Positions 1-12,440 of a stretch of DNA of 64,000 nt are shown here, piece by piece (position 1 is the first letter of the stretch; the number at the start of each line of letters is the position of its first letter). The notes beneath the pieces are model-generated. The model was not told the DNA's origin. It was given only the letters and a program-made list of their open reading frames with translations, and ran no database searches. Source of the stretch: Nonomuraea endophytica (GTDB taxonomy: Bacteria > Actinomycetota > Actinomycetes > Streptosporangiales > Streptosporangiaceae); the NCBI RefSeq assembly GCF_014203235.1, contig NZ_JACHIN010000008.1:238563-302562 (forward strand). The letters are read 5' to 3'. A program made the position numbers and the translations under genes.

Positions 1-902
1 GGATGCTCGTCCAGACAGGCGTCGAGCACGGTGCAGTCTTCGAGTGCGGAGTTCATGCCCTGGCCGTAGAAGGGGTAGACGGCGTGGGCGGCGTCGCCGA
101 TCAGCACGACCTGGCCCTCGTGGTGCCACGGCGCGGTGCGGATCGAGACGAGATGGCCGACGGGTCGCTCGGCGAACTCCTTGGCCAGGTCGGGGATGAG
201 CGCGAGCGCGTCGGGGAAGCGTTCGGCGAAGAACGCCTCCGGGTCGGTGATGGCGGCGAGCTTGTCGTAGGGCAGGAAGAGGGTGGCGGTGGCTGAGCCG
301 TCCAGGTTCGGGTGGGTGACGATGAGCCCGTCGTCGCCGCCCGGCCACACGTGCAGCGCCTCGTGGTGGCTGGGCATCGTGGGGATGGTCAGCTCCTTGT
401 ACCCCCAGGGCAGGTACTCCTGGCGGAAGTCGGCACGGGCGCCGCGGTGCATGAGCGTCCTGACCGTGGAGAACGCGCCGTCGGCGCCCACGACCGCGTC
501 CGCCTCCGGCAGGGCGCTCAGCGTGGTGTCGAAGCGGAAGGCCACGCCGGCCGAGTCGGCCTGGTTGATCAGGCTGATGACCAGGTCGCGGCGGCGGATC
601 GAGTGCAGGATCTCCGTCTGGCGGTTGCCGTACGGGTGGAAGGCGACCTTGCCGTCGGGCGCGTGTACGGCCCGGCCGCGCATGGGCACGGTCAGCGGCT
701 GGATCTCGGCCATGAGCCCGACGTCGGTCAGCGCCCGCATGCCGCGGGCCGACAGGCCGAGGTTGATCGAGCGGCCCTCTTCGTCGTCGTAGCGGCGCGG
801 ATCCGGCCGCCGTTCGTAGACCTCGACCTGGTGGCCGCGCCTGACCAGGTAGCAGGCGAGCAGGCTGCCCGCGGGCCCCGCCCCCACGATCGCGATCTTC
901 AC
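1..902 (-). CDS. FAD-dependent kynurenine 3-monooxygenase-like protein (C-terminus cut by window edge)
   Basis: Flavoprotein aromatic hydroxylase, most like kynurenine 3-monooxygenase, which makes 3-hydroxykynurenine with NADPH and O2. The GTG start at 902 overlaps the TGA of the upstream methyltransferase, so the two are translationally coupled. About 300 residues are visible. They open with the FAD-binding dinucleotide motif AIVGAGPAGSLLACYL, followed by RSINLGLSARG, a segment typical of kynurenine monooxygenases. Later come the GDAAHAVYPFYGQGMN and EDC segments, again KMO-like rather than generic phenol hydroxylase. The C-terminal part lies outside the window. Last visible gene of the leftward NRPS operon. 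In known 3-hydroxy-4-methylanthranilate pathways such an enzyme supplies the substrate for a C-methyltransferase; a role as a later tailoring hydroxylase is the main alternative. Confidence 0.85.
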   Translation of the reverse strand, partial: MKIAIVGAGPAGSLLACYLVRRGHQVEVYERRPDPRRYDDEEGRSINLGLSARGMRALTDVGLMAEIQPLTVPMRGRAVHAPDGKVAFHPYGNRQTEILHSIRRRDLVISLINQADSAGVAFRFDTTLSALPEADAVVGADGAFSTVRTLMHRGARADFRQEYLPWGYKELTIPTMPSHHEALHVWPGGDDGLIVTHPNLDGSATATLFLPYDKLAAITDPEAFFAERFPDALALIPDLAKEFAERPVGHLVSIRTAPWHHEGQVVLIGDAAHAVYPFYGQGMNSALEDCTVLDACLDEH

Positions 903-1948
903 TGCGCCTCCCGCCGCGCCACGAGCAGTTCGTCGGTGCCGGGCGCCGACAGCGGCAGGCGCTCGATGCCGTTCAGCCCGGCCGCCGACGCCCAGCCGGC
1001 GACCTCGTCGTAGGTGTACAGGCGGCCGCCCTGGGTGGCGGCGAGGTTGAGGCTGAAGCCGCCCAGGAGGGCGACGTCGTGCGCCCCGGCGCCGTCCGGC
1101 GGGTCGGCGAAGGGTTCCAGGACGAGCAGGACGCCGCCGGGCTTCAGCGCGCGGGCCGTACGGGCGACCAGGTCGGCGCCGGCCTCGGGGTCGAGGCCGT
1201 GCACGACGTTGAACAGCAGCACGGCGTCGTGGCTGCCGTCGATGGGGTCGGCCAGGTCGCCGGGGACGAGGTGGATCCGCTCGGCCAGCCCGGCCTCCTC
1301 GACGTGGGCGCGGCCCTGCGTCAGCGCGCCGGGCAGGTCGATGACGGTCGCGGTCAGGTCGGGCGCGGCGCGGCAGAAGGCGATGCTGTAGATCGCGTGC
1401 CCGCCGCCGATGTCGAGGAGGCTGCCACCGATCTTCGGGGCCGCCTCGACGACCGCCGGGGCCAGCATCCAGGCCAGCCCCGCCAGCATCGTCTGGAAGT
1501 CGCGCACCCGGTCGGGGCTGCGCTCCAGCCAGGGGTAGAACGGCTCGGGCGGGCGGCCGGTGCGTACCGCGTCCTCCAGCCCTTGCCACAGTTCGCCGAG
1601 CAGGTCGTGCCAGACGGCCAGGGCGGGCGCGAACCCGCCGCCGGCGGCGCGGTCCAGCCATGGGCTGACGGGCGGGCCCGCCGTATAGAGGTCACCCGAC
1701 TTGCGCAGGTAGCCGAAGCCCACGAGCGCGTCGAGCAGCACGGTCAGCGGTTCGCCGGGCAGGCCGAGCTTCGCCGCCACGCCGGCGGCGGACTGCGGCC
1801 CGGCGCCCAGGACCTCGAAGAGGCCGAGCCGCTGCGCGGTCCCAGCCGTGCGGAAGGCCATGGCGCCGATCAGGTCGAGTATGGCGCCAGGGCCTTGGTT
1901 CAGATCGCGAAAGGAATGAAGGACGTCAGGATCTAGATAGAGCGGCAT
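899..1948 (-). CDS. SAM-dependent small-molecule methyltransferase (3-hydroxykynurenine C-methyltransferase candidate)
   Basis: 349 residues. An N-terminal helical, winged-helix dimerisation part (about 1-150, including GAMAFRTAGTAQRLGLFEVL) precedes a Rossmann methyltransferase domain with SAM motif LLDIGGGHAIYS near 178. LLVLEPFADPPDG lies in the late strand region. This is the Methyltransf_2-like layout of antibiotic O- and C-methyltransferases. The ATG at 1948 has GAGGAG just upstream and overlaps the exporter stop by 23 nt; the stop overlaps the GTG of the kynurenine monooxygenase. That neighbour suggests a 3-hydroxykynurenine or 3-hydroxyanthranilate methyltransferase like SibL of sibiromycin biosynthesis. 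Substrate assignment is inference from context; family assignment is secure. Confidence 0.85.
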   Translation of the reverse strand: MPLYLDPDVLHSFRDLNQGPGAILDLIGAMAFRTAGTAQRLGLFEVLGAGPQSAAGVAAKLGLPGEPLTVLLDALVGFGYLRKSGDLYTAGPPVSPWLDRAAGGGFAPALAVWHDLLGELWQGLEDAVRTGRPPEPFYPWLERSPDRVRDFQTMLAGLAWMLAPAVVEAAPKIGGSLLDIGGGHAIYSIAFCRAAPDLTATVIDLPGALTQGRAHVEEAGLAERIHLVPGDLADPIDGSHDAVLLFNVVHGLDPEAGADLVARTARALKPGGVLLVLEPFADPPDGAGAHDVALLGGFSLNLAATQGGRLYTYDEVAGWASAAGLNGIERLPLSAPGTDELLVARREAQ

Positions 1949-3228
1949 CCGAGGGCTCCTCGATGTCGGGCAGTTCCGTCTCCACCCGGCGCAGGCGCGG
2001 CTGGAGGTAGGCCAGAGGCGCGAGCACGAGCAGCCCGGCCCCGGCGAGCAAGAAGATGAAGGCGATCCCGCGGCCGGGACCGGTGCCGATCAGCGTCCCC
2101 ACGCTGTCGGCCAGCGCCCCGCCGGGCGCGAGCATCGGCTCGAAGACGCGGTCGGCCAGCGGCCCCGCGGCGAGATAGGTCAGGACGGTGGCGGACTGGG
2201 TGACCATGCGGACCGCGCTGAGCACGCGGCCCAGCTCGTTCGGCGCGGTCTTGAGCTGGATGACGGTGATCCCTGTCCCCTGCACGAACGGCAGCGTGAA
2301 CAGGAAGGCGGGCGCCACTACGGCGATCAGCCAGGGCGATGGGCTCAGGCTGTGGGCGGCCAGCAGCACGCCGCCCGCGAGCATGAAGACGAGCATGCCG
2401 CGCACCCGCTGTTTCGGGCCGCCCCAGGCGCTCATCACCAGCCCGCCGGCGAAGATCCCCCCGCCGCCCGCGGCCATGAGCACGCCGAGCACGGCGGCCG
2501 AGCCGAAGGACAGGATGAGCGGCTGGACGAGCACGCCGGCGATGCCGAAGAACAGGTTGTAGGCGGCGAGCAGGACGACCAGCCAGAACAGTCCTCGCCT
2601 GGTTCGCAGGTAGGACAGGCCGAAGGCCAGGTCGCGCAGCCACGGCTCGGCCGGTCTGCCCTCGCCGGGCCGGGTCACGGCCTTCGACAGGGGCACCAGG
2701 TGGAGCACCACCCGGGAGATCAGGAAGGCGGCCAGGTCGATGACGACCACGCCGGTGAGTCCGACGGCGACCAGCAGCGTGCCGGCCAGCAGCGGCGAGG
2801 CGATGCGGACGGCGTCGGCCACCTGCATCATGCCGTTGGCCCTGCCGAGCTGCTCCTTCGGCACCAGCAGGGGCATCATCGAGTGGTAGGCGGCCATCTG
2901 CGCGGTGCCGAAGACGGCGCCGACGGCGGTGACGAGGTAGATGTGCCAGACCTGCAGCCCGCCGGTGGCCAGCAGCACGGCCAGCGCGCCGGTGGTCAGC
3001 GCGGCGCCCAGGTCGGCGCCCATCATGAGCTTGCGCCGGTCCCAGCGGTCGGCCAGCGAGCCGACCAGCGGCGCGAAGACCACCTCCGGCAGGATCGCGC
3101 AGAGCGTGATCGTGACGAACTGGGTGGCAGAGCCGGTCTGCTGGAAGACCCAGACGCCCAGCACGAAGCCGGTGATGCTGGAGGTGATGATCGACAGCAG
3201 CTGGGAGGACCAGATGATGACGAAAGTC

Positions 3229-3236
<8 letters not shown>
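1926..3236 (-). CDS. MFS exporter of the NRPS operon
   Basis: 436-residue major facilitator with about 12 hydrophobic segments and the loop 2-3 signature GSLADRWDRRKLMM near residue 60, typical of proton-driven drug or siderophore exporters (MFS_3/EntS-like). The ATG overlaps the last codons of the NRPS (3229-3236) and the 3' end overlaps the methyltransferase start, so it is an internal gene of the same transcript. The most likely job is export of, or self-resistance to, the NRPS product. The C-terminal 30 residues are a charged cytoplasmic tail (RRVETELPDIEEPSD). Nothing in the sequence identifies the cargo. Confidence 0.88.
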
Positions 3237-7326
<4,090 letters not shown>

Positions 7327-7440
7327 GAAGACCTCTCCTTGAGCACCATTTGGGAGGTTCACAAACTCTTAGGAAACTTTCCTATTTATTAGCCGAGTTT
7401 GATGCTATACACAGGTGATGACCACAGACAAGGACTTGGC
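7327..7440. promoter_or_regulatory. Divergent control region between NRPS operon and GH3 gene, with 15-bp palindrome at 7370-7384
   Basis: This 114-nt AT-richer gap holds the perfect palindrome TAGGAAACTTTCCTA (one-base centre) at 7370-7384, placed to affect both directions. From memory, AGGAAA-N-TTTCCT sites are operators for ROK-family repressors such as CsnR in front of streptomycete glycosidase genes, and a ROK gene lies at the far end of the GH3 gene. No convincing -35/-10 pair could be assigned. The 45 nt before the GH3 ATG contain AAGGA at a good distance. Confidence 0.6.
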
Positions 7441-8949
7441 ATGACGTCATGGGTGACCTCGCGGAACGCCGAGAGTTCCGAGCTGGCCGGGCTTGCCGAT
7501 GCCGTGCTGCAACCCGGATTCAAGGGCACGACTCTGCCCGATTGGGTCCGCAAACGCCTTGCGGCCGGTTTAGGCGGCATCGCCCTCTATTCGCGAAATT
7601 TGGTGGAAAAAGGGCAGATAGAGGCACTTACGGCCGCAATCCGGGCGGAGAATCCGGACGTGATCCTCGCGCTCGACGAGGAAGGCGGCGACGTCACCCG
7701 CCTGGAGGCCTTCACCGGCAGCTCGCGGCCCGGCAACCTGGCGCTCGGCGCGGCCGACGACCTCGTGCTGACCCGGAGCGTCGCCCAGGGCATCGGACGC
7801 GACCTCGCGCGCGCGGGCGTGAACCTCAACTACGCGCCCGTCGTGGACATCGACTCCGGCCTGGACAACCCCGTGGTCGGCACCCGCGCGTTCGGCGCCG
7901 ACCCCGAGCTCGTCGCCCGGCACGCCGCGTCCTGGGTCACCGGCCTGCAGGCGGCGGGCGTCGCCGGGTGCGCCAAGCACTTCCCCGGCCACGGCGCCAC
8001 CGCCGTGGACTCCCACGACGCGCTGCCCACCGTCGAGCTGTCCGCCGAGGAACTCTCCGTCACCGCCCTGGTCCCCTACCGCGCCGTCATCGCCGCGGGC
8101 GTCAAGGCGATCATGACCGGCCACCTGCTGGTGCCCGCGTACGACGCCGGCGCACCCGCCACGGTCAGCGCGCCCATCATGATGCGGCTGCTGCGCGAGG
8201 AACTGGGCTTCGAGGGCCTGATCGTCACCGACGGGATCGAGATGCCCGCCGTCTCGGCCGCCTACGGGCTCGGGGGCACCGCCGTACGGGCGCTGGCCGC
8301 CGGGGCCGACGCGCTCTGCGTGGGCGGCGAGAACGCCACGCCCGGCGTGGTCGGGCTGCTGCGCAACAGCATCATGGCCGCCGTCAACGACGGCACCCTG
8401 CCCGAGGAGCGCCTGGCCGAGGCCGCCGCCCGGGTCCGGGCCGTCTCCTCGTGGGCCGCCCGCCACCGCGACCCGTTCCCCCGGCTGCCCGGCGACGACG
8501 GCGCTGAGGCCGCCGCGCGGCGCGCGCTGCGCGTGAGCGTCCGCCGTCCGCCCGCCGGATCGGGCCCGCCGCACGTGATCGAGCTGGACGCCCCCACCAA
8601 CCTCGCCGTCGACCCGGTCACCCCCTGGGGCCTGGGCCTCCCGCTGTCCCGCCTGCTCCCCGGCACCACCGTGGTACGGCTGAGCGCCCCGGACACCCGC
8701 GACCTGGACGAGGCGGTGCGAGCGGGCGCCGGACGGCCCCTGGTGATCGTCCTCAGGACCGCCTACCGGCACGCTCACCTGACGGGCACGGTCGATCGGA
8801 TCCTGGCCCGCGTTCCCGACGCGGTCGTGGCCGAGCTCGGCGTGCCGGGCGAGCAGGTGCCCGGCGCGGTGCACGTGGCGACGTTCAGCGCCACCACGCT
8901 GTGCGGCGAGATCGCCGCCGAGGCCCTGGCGAACCTGCTCAGGAGCTGA
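7441..8949 (+). CDS. nagZ: GH3 beta-N-acetylhexosaminidase (NagZ type)
   Basis: 502 residues from the ATG at 7441, which follows AAGGA by 6 nt; in-frame TTG and ATG codons upstream lack a good ribosome site. GH3 catalytic barrel of the NagZ group: ALDEEGGDVTRLE near residue 77 and KHFPGHGATAVDSHDALP near 180 (the KHFPGHG-DSH loop carrying the acid/base His in NagZ), and TDGIEM near 264 with the nucleophile Asp. The second half is a looser alpha/beta C-terminal domain. No signal peptide is visible, so it probably acts in the cytoplasm on peptidoglycan or chitin-derived GlcNAc sugars. It overlaps the ROK gene tail-to-tail by 11 nt and faces the NRPS operon. Confidence 0.85.
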   Translation: MTSWVTSRNAESSELAGLADAVLQPGFKGTTLPDWVRKRLAAGLGGIALYSRNLVEKGQIEALTAAIRAENPDVILALDEEGGDVTRLEAFTGSSRPGNLALGAADDLVLTRSVAQGIGRDLARAGVNLNYAPVVDIDSGLDNPVVGTRAFGADPELVARHAASWVTGLQAAGVAGCAKHFPGHGATAVDSHDALPTVELSAEELSVTALVPYRAVIAAGVKAIMTGHLLVPAYDAGAPATVSAPIMMRLLREELGFEGLIVTDGIEMPAVSAAYGLGGTAVRALAAGADALCVGGENATPGVVGLLRNSIMAAVNDGTLPEERLAEAAARVRAVSSWAARHRDPFPRLPGDDGAEAAARRALRVSVRRPPAGSGPPHVIELDAPTNLAVDPVTPWGLGLPLSRLLPGTTVVRLSAPDTRDLDEAVRAGAGRPLVIVLRTAYRHAHLTGTVDRILARVPDAVVAELGVPGEQVPGAVHVATFSATTLCGEIAAEALANLLRS

Positions 8950-10135
8950 GCAGTTCTTCCCTGGCCTGGTCGAGGGCGGCCAGCACCGCGCCGCGCAACA
9001 CCGGGTTCTGCTCCATCGTGCTGGTGACCACCTGCGGCCGGACGGGGCAGATCCGCGCCACCGCCTCCTCCACCCGCGTGGTCAGGGCCGCGCCGCCCGC
9101 GTGGCCCACCTCGCCGGCCAGCACCACCAGGCCGGGGTCGAGGATCACGCACACGGCCGCCACGCCGAGGGCCAGCCGGTGGGCCAGCTCGTCGAGCAGC
9201 GGGTCGCCCCGCTCCCCCGCCGCCACGGCCACCCGGACCGCCTCGCCGGCCGAGGCGGCGGCGAAGCCGTACCCCTTGGCGAGCTCGGCGACCACTTCGG
9301 CGCTGACGAGTGACTGCAGGCCGCCCGCGAGCGTGGGCAGGCGACCGGGCACGGCGTGGATGTCCTGGGGCAGCGGCACGCCGGGCACGGCGAGGTAGCC
9401 GATCTCGCCCGCGCTGCCGGAGCGGCCGCGGTGGAGCTTGCCGCCGAGCATGACCGCGAGGCCCAGGCCGCGGCTGGCCCACAGCAGCACGAAGTCGTCG
9501 ATGCCCTGCGCCGCGCCGTCGGAACGCTCGGCGATGGCGGCGAGGTTGACGTCGTTCTCGATCGTGACCTCGCGCTTGAGGTCGCCGGCCAGCGCCTCGT
9601 GGATGCCTTCGTGCCAGCCGGGCAGGTCGAAGGAGAAGCGCACGTCGCCGCTGCGCGGGTCGACCACGCCCGGCGTGCCGATCACGACGCCGCGCAGCTT
9701 GGCCAGGCTGACCTTCGCGCTGCGGCAGGCCTTGACGATCGCGCCGTGCACGACGGGCACGGGGTCGTCGTGGCCGTTGGGGTCGACGCTGACCTCAGCG
9801 ATCGTGCGGCCGTGGATGTCGGCGATCACGGTGGAGATGAGCTCCGGCCCGACCTCCAGCCCCGCCACGAACGCGCTTGAGGACACCACCGAGTAAAGGG
9901 CGGCATTGGGCCCGCGCCCGCCGCCCTGCGTGCCGACGACCTCGACCAGCCCCCGCTCCTCCAGTCTGGAGAGCGTCTGCGACGCCGTCACCTTGGACAG
10001 CCCCGTCAGATCGCCGATCTGGCCCCGCGTCATGGGGCCGGTGGCCAGCAACAGGTCGAGCGCGGCCCGGTCGTTGATCTCTCTCAGCAACCTGGGCACA
10101 CCAGGACGTCGCTCCACGCTGTATCCCACCGTCAT
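8939..10135 (-). CDS. ROK-family transcriptional repressor
   Basis: 398 residues. N-terminal winged helix-turn-helix (about 15-85; TRGQIGDLTGLSKVTASQTLSRLEERG) followed by a ROK sugar-binding domain from about 90 (VVIGTPGVVDPRSG, TIENDVNLAAIAER, GLAVMLGGKLHRG). The Cys-rich zinc motif of ROK sugar kinases is absent, so it is probably a sugar-sensing repressor without kinase activity. It runs convergently into the GH3 hexosaminidase gene (11 nt overlap), which suggests that it senses an amino sugar made by that enzyme. The 15-bp palindrome at 7370-7384 is the natural candidate operator. Its own upstream gap of 71 nt is shared with the divergent EEP gene. Confidence 0.88.
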   Translation of the reverse strand: MTVGYSVERRPGVPRLLREINDRAALDLLLATGPMTRGQIGDLTGLSKVTASQTLSRLEERGLVEVVGTQGGGRGPNAALYSVVSSSAFVAGLEVGPELISTVIADIHGRTIAEVSVDPNGHDDPVPVVHGAIVKACRSAKVSLAKLRGVVIGTPGVVDPRSGDVRFSFDLPGWHEGIHEALAGDLKREVTIENDVNLAAIAERSDGAAQGIDDFVLLWASRGLGLAVMLGGKLHRGRSGSAGEIGYLAVPGVPLPQDIHAVPGRLPTLAGGLQSLVSAEVVAELAKGYGFAAASAGEAVRVAVAAGERGDPLLDELAHRLALGVAAVCVILDPGLVVLAGEVGHAGGAALTTRVEEAVARICPVRPQVVTSTMEQNPVLRGAVLAALDQAREELLSS

Positions 10136-10206
10136 TCAGTCAAGGTTGTTGGAAGTTTAGCGCTCCAGCTCTTGCGAATCATCGCAGGCGAACACGAGGA
10201 TGCCTC

Positions 10207-11982
10207 ATGACCATCCCCCGCGGCCCGCTCCTGCTCGGGCTGGGCGTCACTTTGCTCTTCGATGTGCTGCGTGTCTTTCTGCCCTCGTTGATCACGCTGT
10301 TCGGCCGCGCGGGCGAGACACCACCCGAGCTGATGGGACTCTACGCCGCCGTATGGTTCATTCTGCCCTTCCTCGCCGCTCTGGTCAGGCCGAGGTGGGC
10401 TCTCGTGGGTGGCGCGGCCGCGCTGGTGCTGGCCCGCCTGCTGCTCCAGGCCGAGATCTCGCAGCTCTACGTCGCCTCGGCGGGCGTCAGCGCCGGCCTC
10501 GTCTTCCTGTACGGCAGCGCCCGCACCATGCCCAGACCCTGGGCCGCACCCGGGATCATGGGCGGCCTGGCCCTGTCGTTCACCGTCCACTTCCTGCTGG
10601 ACGGCATGGACCTGGTCTGGCGTGACGGCCCGGTCGCCTGGCTGGCCACCGCCACGGTGTGCGCCGCGTTCCTCGCCCTGACCTGGAGCTTCCACCCGCC
10701 GGACGCCGATCCGGCCCCGTGGTCGGTGTGGTTCCTGGCGGGCCCGGTGATGCTGGTCGCCGGCATGTCGGCCACCGCGCAGCGTACCGACTCTGGTCCG
10801 GGCGGCGGCTGGCTGTGGGTGCTGCCGGTGGTGCTGGCGCTGGTCCTCTCCCCCTACCTGGCCACCCGGCCGCCGCGCTCGTCCTGGAGCGCGATCGGCT
10901 TCGGCGTGTTGTGCGTGGCGGGCACGGTGTTCCTGCAGCCGTGGGCCGTGGTGGTGGGGGCCGCGGTGCTGATGGCGGTGCCCGGCGGTCCGGCCAGGCG
11001 GCCGGGCGCGGCGGTGCTGAGCGGCGGGCTGGTGTTCTTCCTGGGGTTGTTCGCCTACTACGCCGCCTATGACATGAATCTGGGCTTCCCCAACCAGGTC
11101 GTGCCCGTTGTGGCGGGCCTGCTGATCGTCGGCGTGTCGCTGTCGGCATATTTCCGGCATCGGCCGCCGGCCTACGCCCTCGGCCGCGTCTGGCCGCTGA
11201 GCGTCGCCGCGGTCGTGGTGGCGTTGCTGGCCGGTGCGACGGCCTATCAGCCGGCGCCGGCCGTCCAGGGGAAGCAGGGTGACACGCTCAAGCTCATCGC
11301 CTACAACATCCGCATGGGCTTCGGCCTCGACGGCCGCCTCTCGCTCGACCGGATCGCCGCCTGGGCCGCCGCGCAGAAGCCCGACGTCGTCCTGCTCAGC
11401 GAGGTGGATCGCGGCTGGCTGCTCAACGGCGGCCACGACGGCCTGGCCCGCATCGCCCGCGGCCTCGGCATGAACTACCACTTCGCCCCCGCCGCCGACG
11501 AGCTGTGGGGCGACGCCCTCCTGACCAACCTGCCCGTCAAGGCGCTGACCTCGCACAAGCTGGGCCGGCACGACTACCCCACCGGCGCCCAGGCCCAGAC
11601 GTTCACCGTCGAGGTGGGCGGCAAGGAGGTGGGCGTCGTCAACACCCACCTGCAGGCCCCGGAGGGCCAGGCGCCCGAGGTGGCGGCGATCGTGCGCGAT
11701 CTGCGCGCGGGCGGGCGGCCCGTGGTGCTGGCCGGAGACCTCAACCTCCGGCGCGGCGACCCCGGCATGCGCGTGCTGGAGTCGGCGGGCCTGACCGACC
11801 CCCTTGTCGCGCTCGGCGACCCGCCCACCTCACCGGCCGACGCGCCGAAAGAACGCATCGACCACGTGCTCGTCAGCGACGGTCTCACGGTCACGTCGGC
11901 GGAGGCGCCGCCCCTGCGGCACTCCGACCACCTGCCCGTTTTGGTGGTCCTGCGCATAACCAGTGTTGACCACCAGGGATAA
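10207..11982 (+). CDS. Membrane-anchored endonuclease/exonuclease/phosphatase (EEP) family protein
   Basis: 591 residues. About the first 350 residues form some ten hydrophobic helices; the remainder is an EEP domain probably facing outward. EEP motifs in order: AYNIRMGF near 366, LLSEVDRGW near 398 (metal-binding Glu), NTHLQAP near 480, AGDLNLRRG near 513 (Asp/Asn), RIDHVLVS near 552 and HSDHLPV near 577 (catalytic His). The family covers DNases, sphingomyelinases and inositol phosphatases, so the substrate cannot be read from the motifs. GAGGATGCC lies before the ATG. The next gene (Rrf2) starts 8 nt after the stop and may be co-transcribed. Confidence 0.83.
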   Translation: MTIPRGPLLLGLGVTLLFDVLRVFLPSLITLFGRAGETPPELMGLYAAVWFILPFLAALVRPRWALVGGAAALVLARLLLQAEISQLYVASAGVSAGLVFLYGSARTMPRPWAAPGIMGGLALSFTVHFLLDGMDLVWRDGPVAWLATATVCAAFLALTWSFHPPDADPAPWSVWFLAGPVMLVAGMSATAQRTDSGPGGGWLWVLPVVLALVLSPYLATRPPRSSWSAIGFGVLCVAGTVFLQPWAVVVGAAVLMAVPGGPARRPGAAVLSGGLVFFLGLFAYYAAYDMNLGFPNQVVPVVAGLLIVGVSLSAYFRHRPPAYALGRVWPLSVAAVVVALLAGATAYQPAPAVQGKQGDTLKLIAYNIRMGFGLDGRLSLDRIAAWAAAQKPDVVLLSEVDRGWLLNGGHDGLARIARGLGMNYHFAPAADELWGDALLTNLPVKALTSHKLGRHDYPTGAQAQTFTVEVGGKEVGVVNTHLQAPEGQAPEVAAIVRDLRAGGRPVVLAGDLNLRRGDPGMRVLESAGLTDPLVALGDPPTSPADAPKERIDHVLVSDGLTVTSAEAPPLRHSDHLPVLVVLRITSVDHQG

Positions 11983-11990
11983 TCGACAAC

Positions 11991-12440
11991 ATGCGCCTTT
12001 CCGCTCGTGTCGACTACGCCCTCCGTGCCGCCGCCGAACTCGCCGCGGCCGGAGCCGGCCCCACCACCGTGGGCGAGCTCGCCAAGGAGCAGGACATGCC
12101 GCCCAAGTACCTGGAGAACATCCTGCTCCAGATGCGCCGCGCCGGGCTGGTGCGCGGCCAGCGCGGCCCGGAGGGCGGCTACGTCCTGGCCCGTCCGGCC
12201 GGCGAGATCAGCCTCGCCGACGTCATCAGGGCCGTCGACGGCCCCCTCGCCAACGTGCGCGGCGAGCGCCCCGAGCACGTCGGCTACCGGGGGCCCGCCG
12301 AGTCGCTGCAGGCCGTCTGGATCGCGCTGCGGGCCACCGAACGCGCCATCCTCGAAGAGGTGACGCTCGACCAGGTGGCCACCGGCGCCCTGCCCGAGCG
12401 GGTCCGCCAGCTAGCCGCCGACCCCGCCGCCTGGGACTGA
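11991..12440 (+). CDS. Rrf2-family transcriptional regulator without cysteines
   Basis: 149 residues with the Rrf2 winged helix: start MRLSARVDYALRAAAELA, recognition region PPKYLENILLQMRRAGLV near 45-62, wing GPEGGYVLARP near 67-77, and a C-terminal dimerisation helix. IscR and NsrR ligate an Fe-S cluster through three cysteines near residues 90-105; this protein has no cysteine at all, so it cannot sense through such a cluster. It follows the EEP gene by 8 nt and overlaps the convergent MFS gene by 30 nt. In actinomycetes cysteine-free Rrf2 proteins include CymR-like cysteine-metabolism regulators; the target here is unknown. Confidence 0.85.
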   Translation: MRLSARVDYALRAAAELAAAGAGPTTVGELAKEQDMPPKYLENILLQMRRAGLVRGQRGPEGGYVLARPAGEISLADVIRAVDGPLANVRGERPEHVGYRGPAESLQAVWIALRATERAILEEVTLDQVATGALPERVRQLAADPAAWD

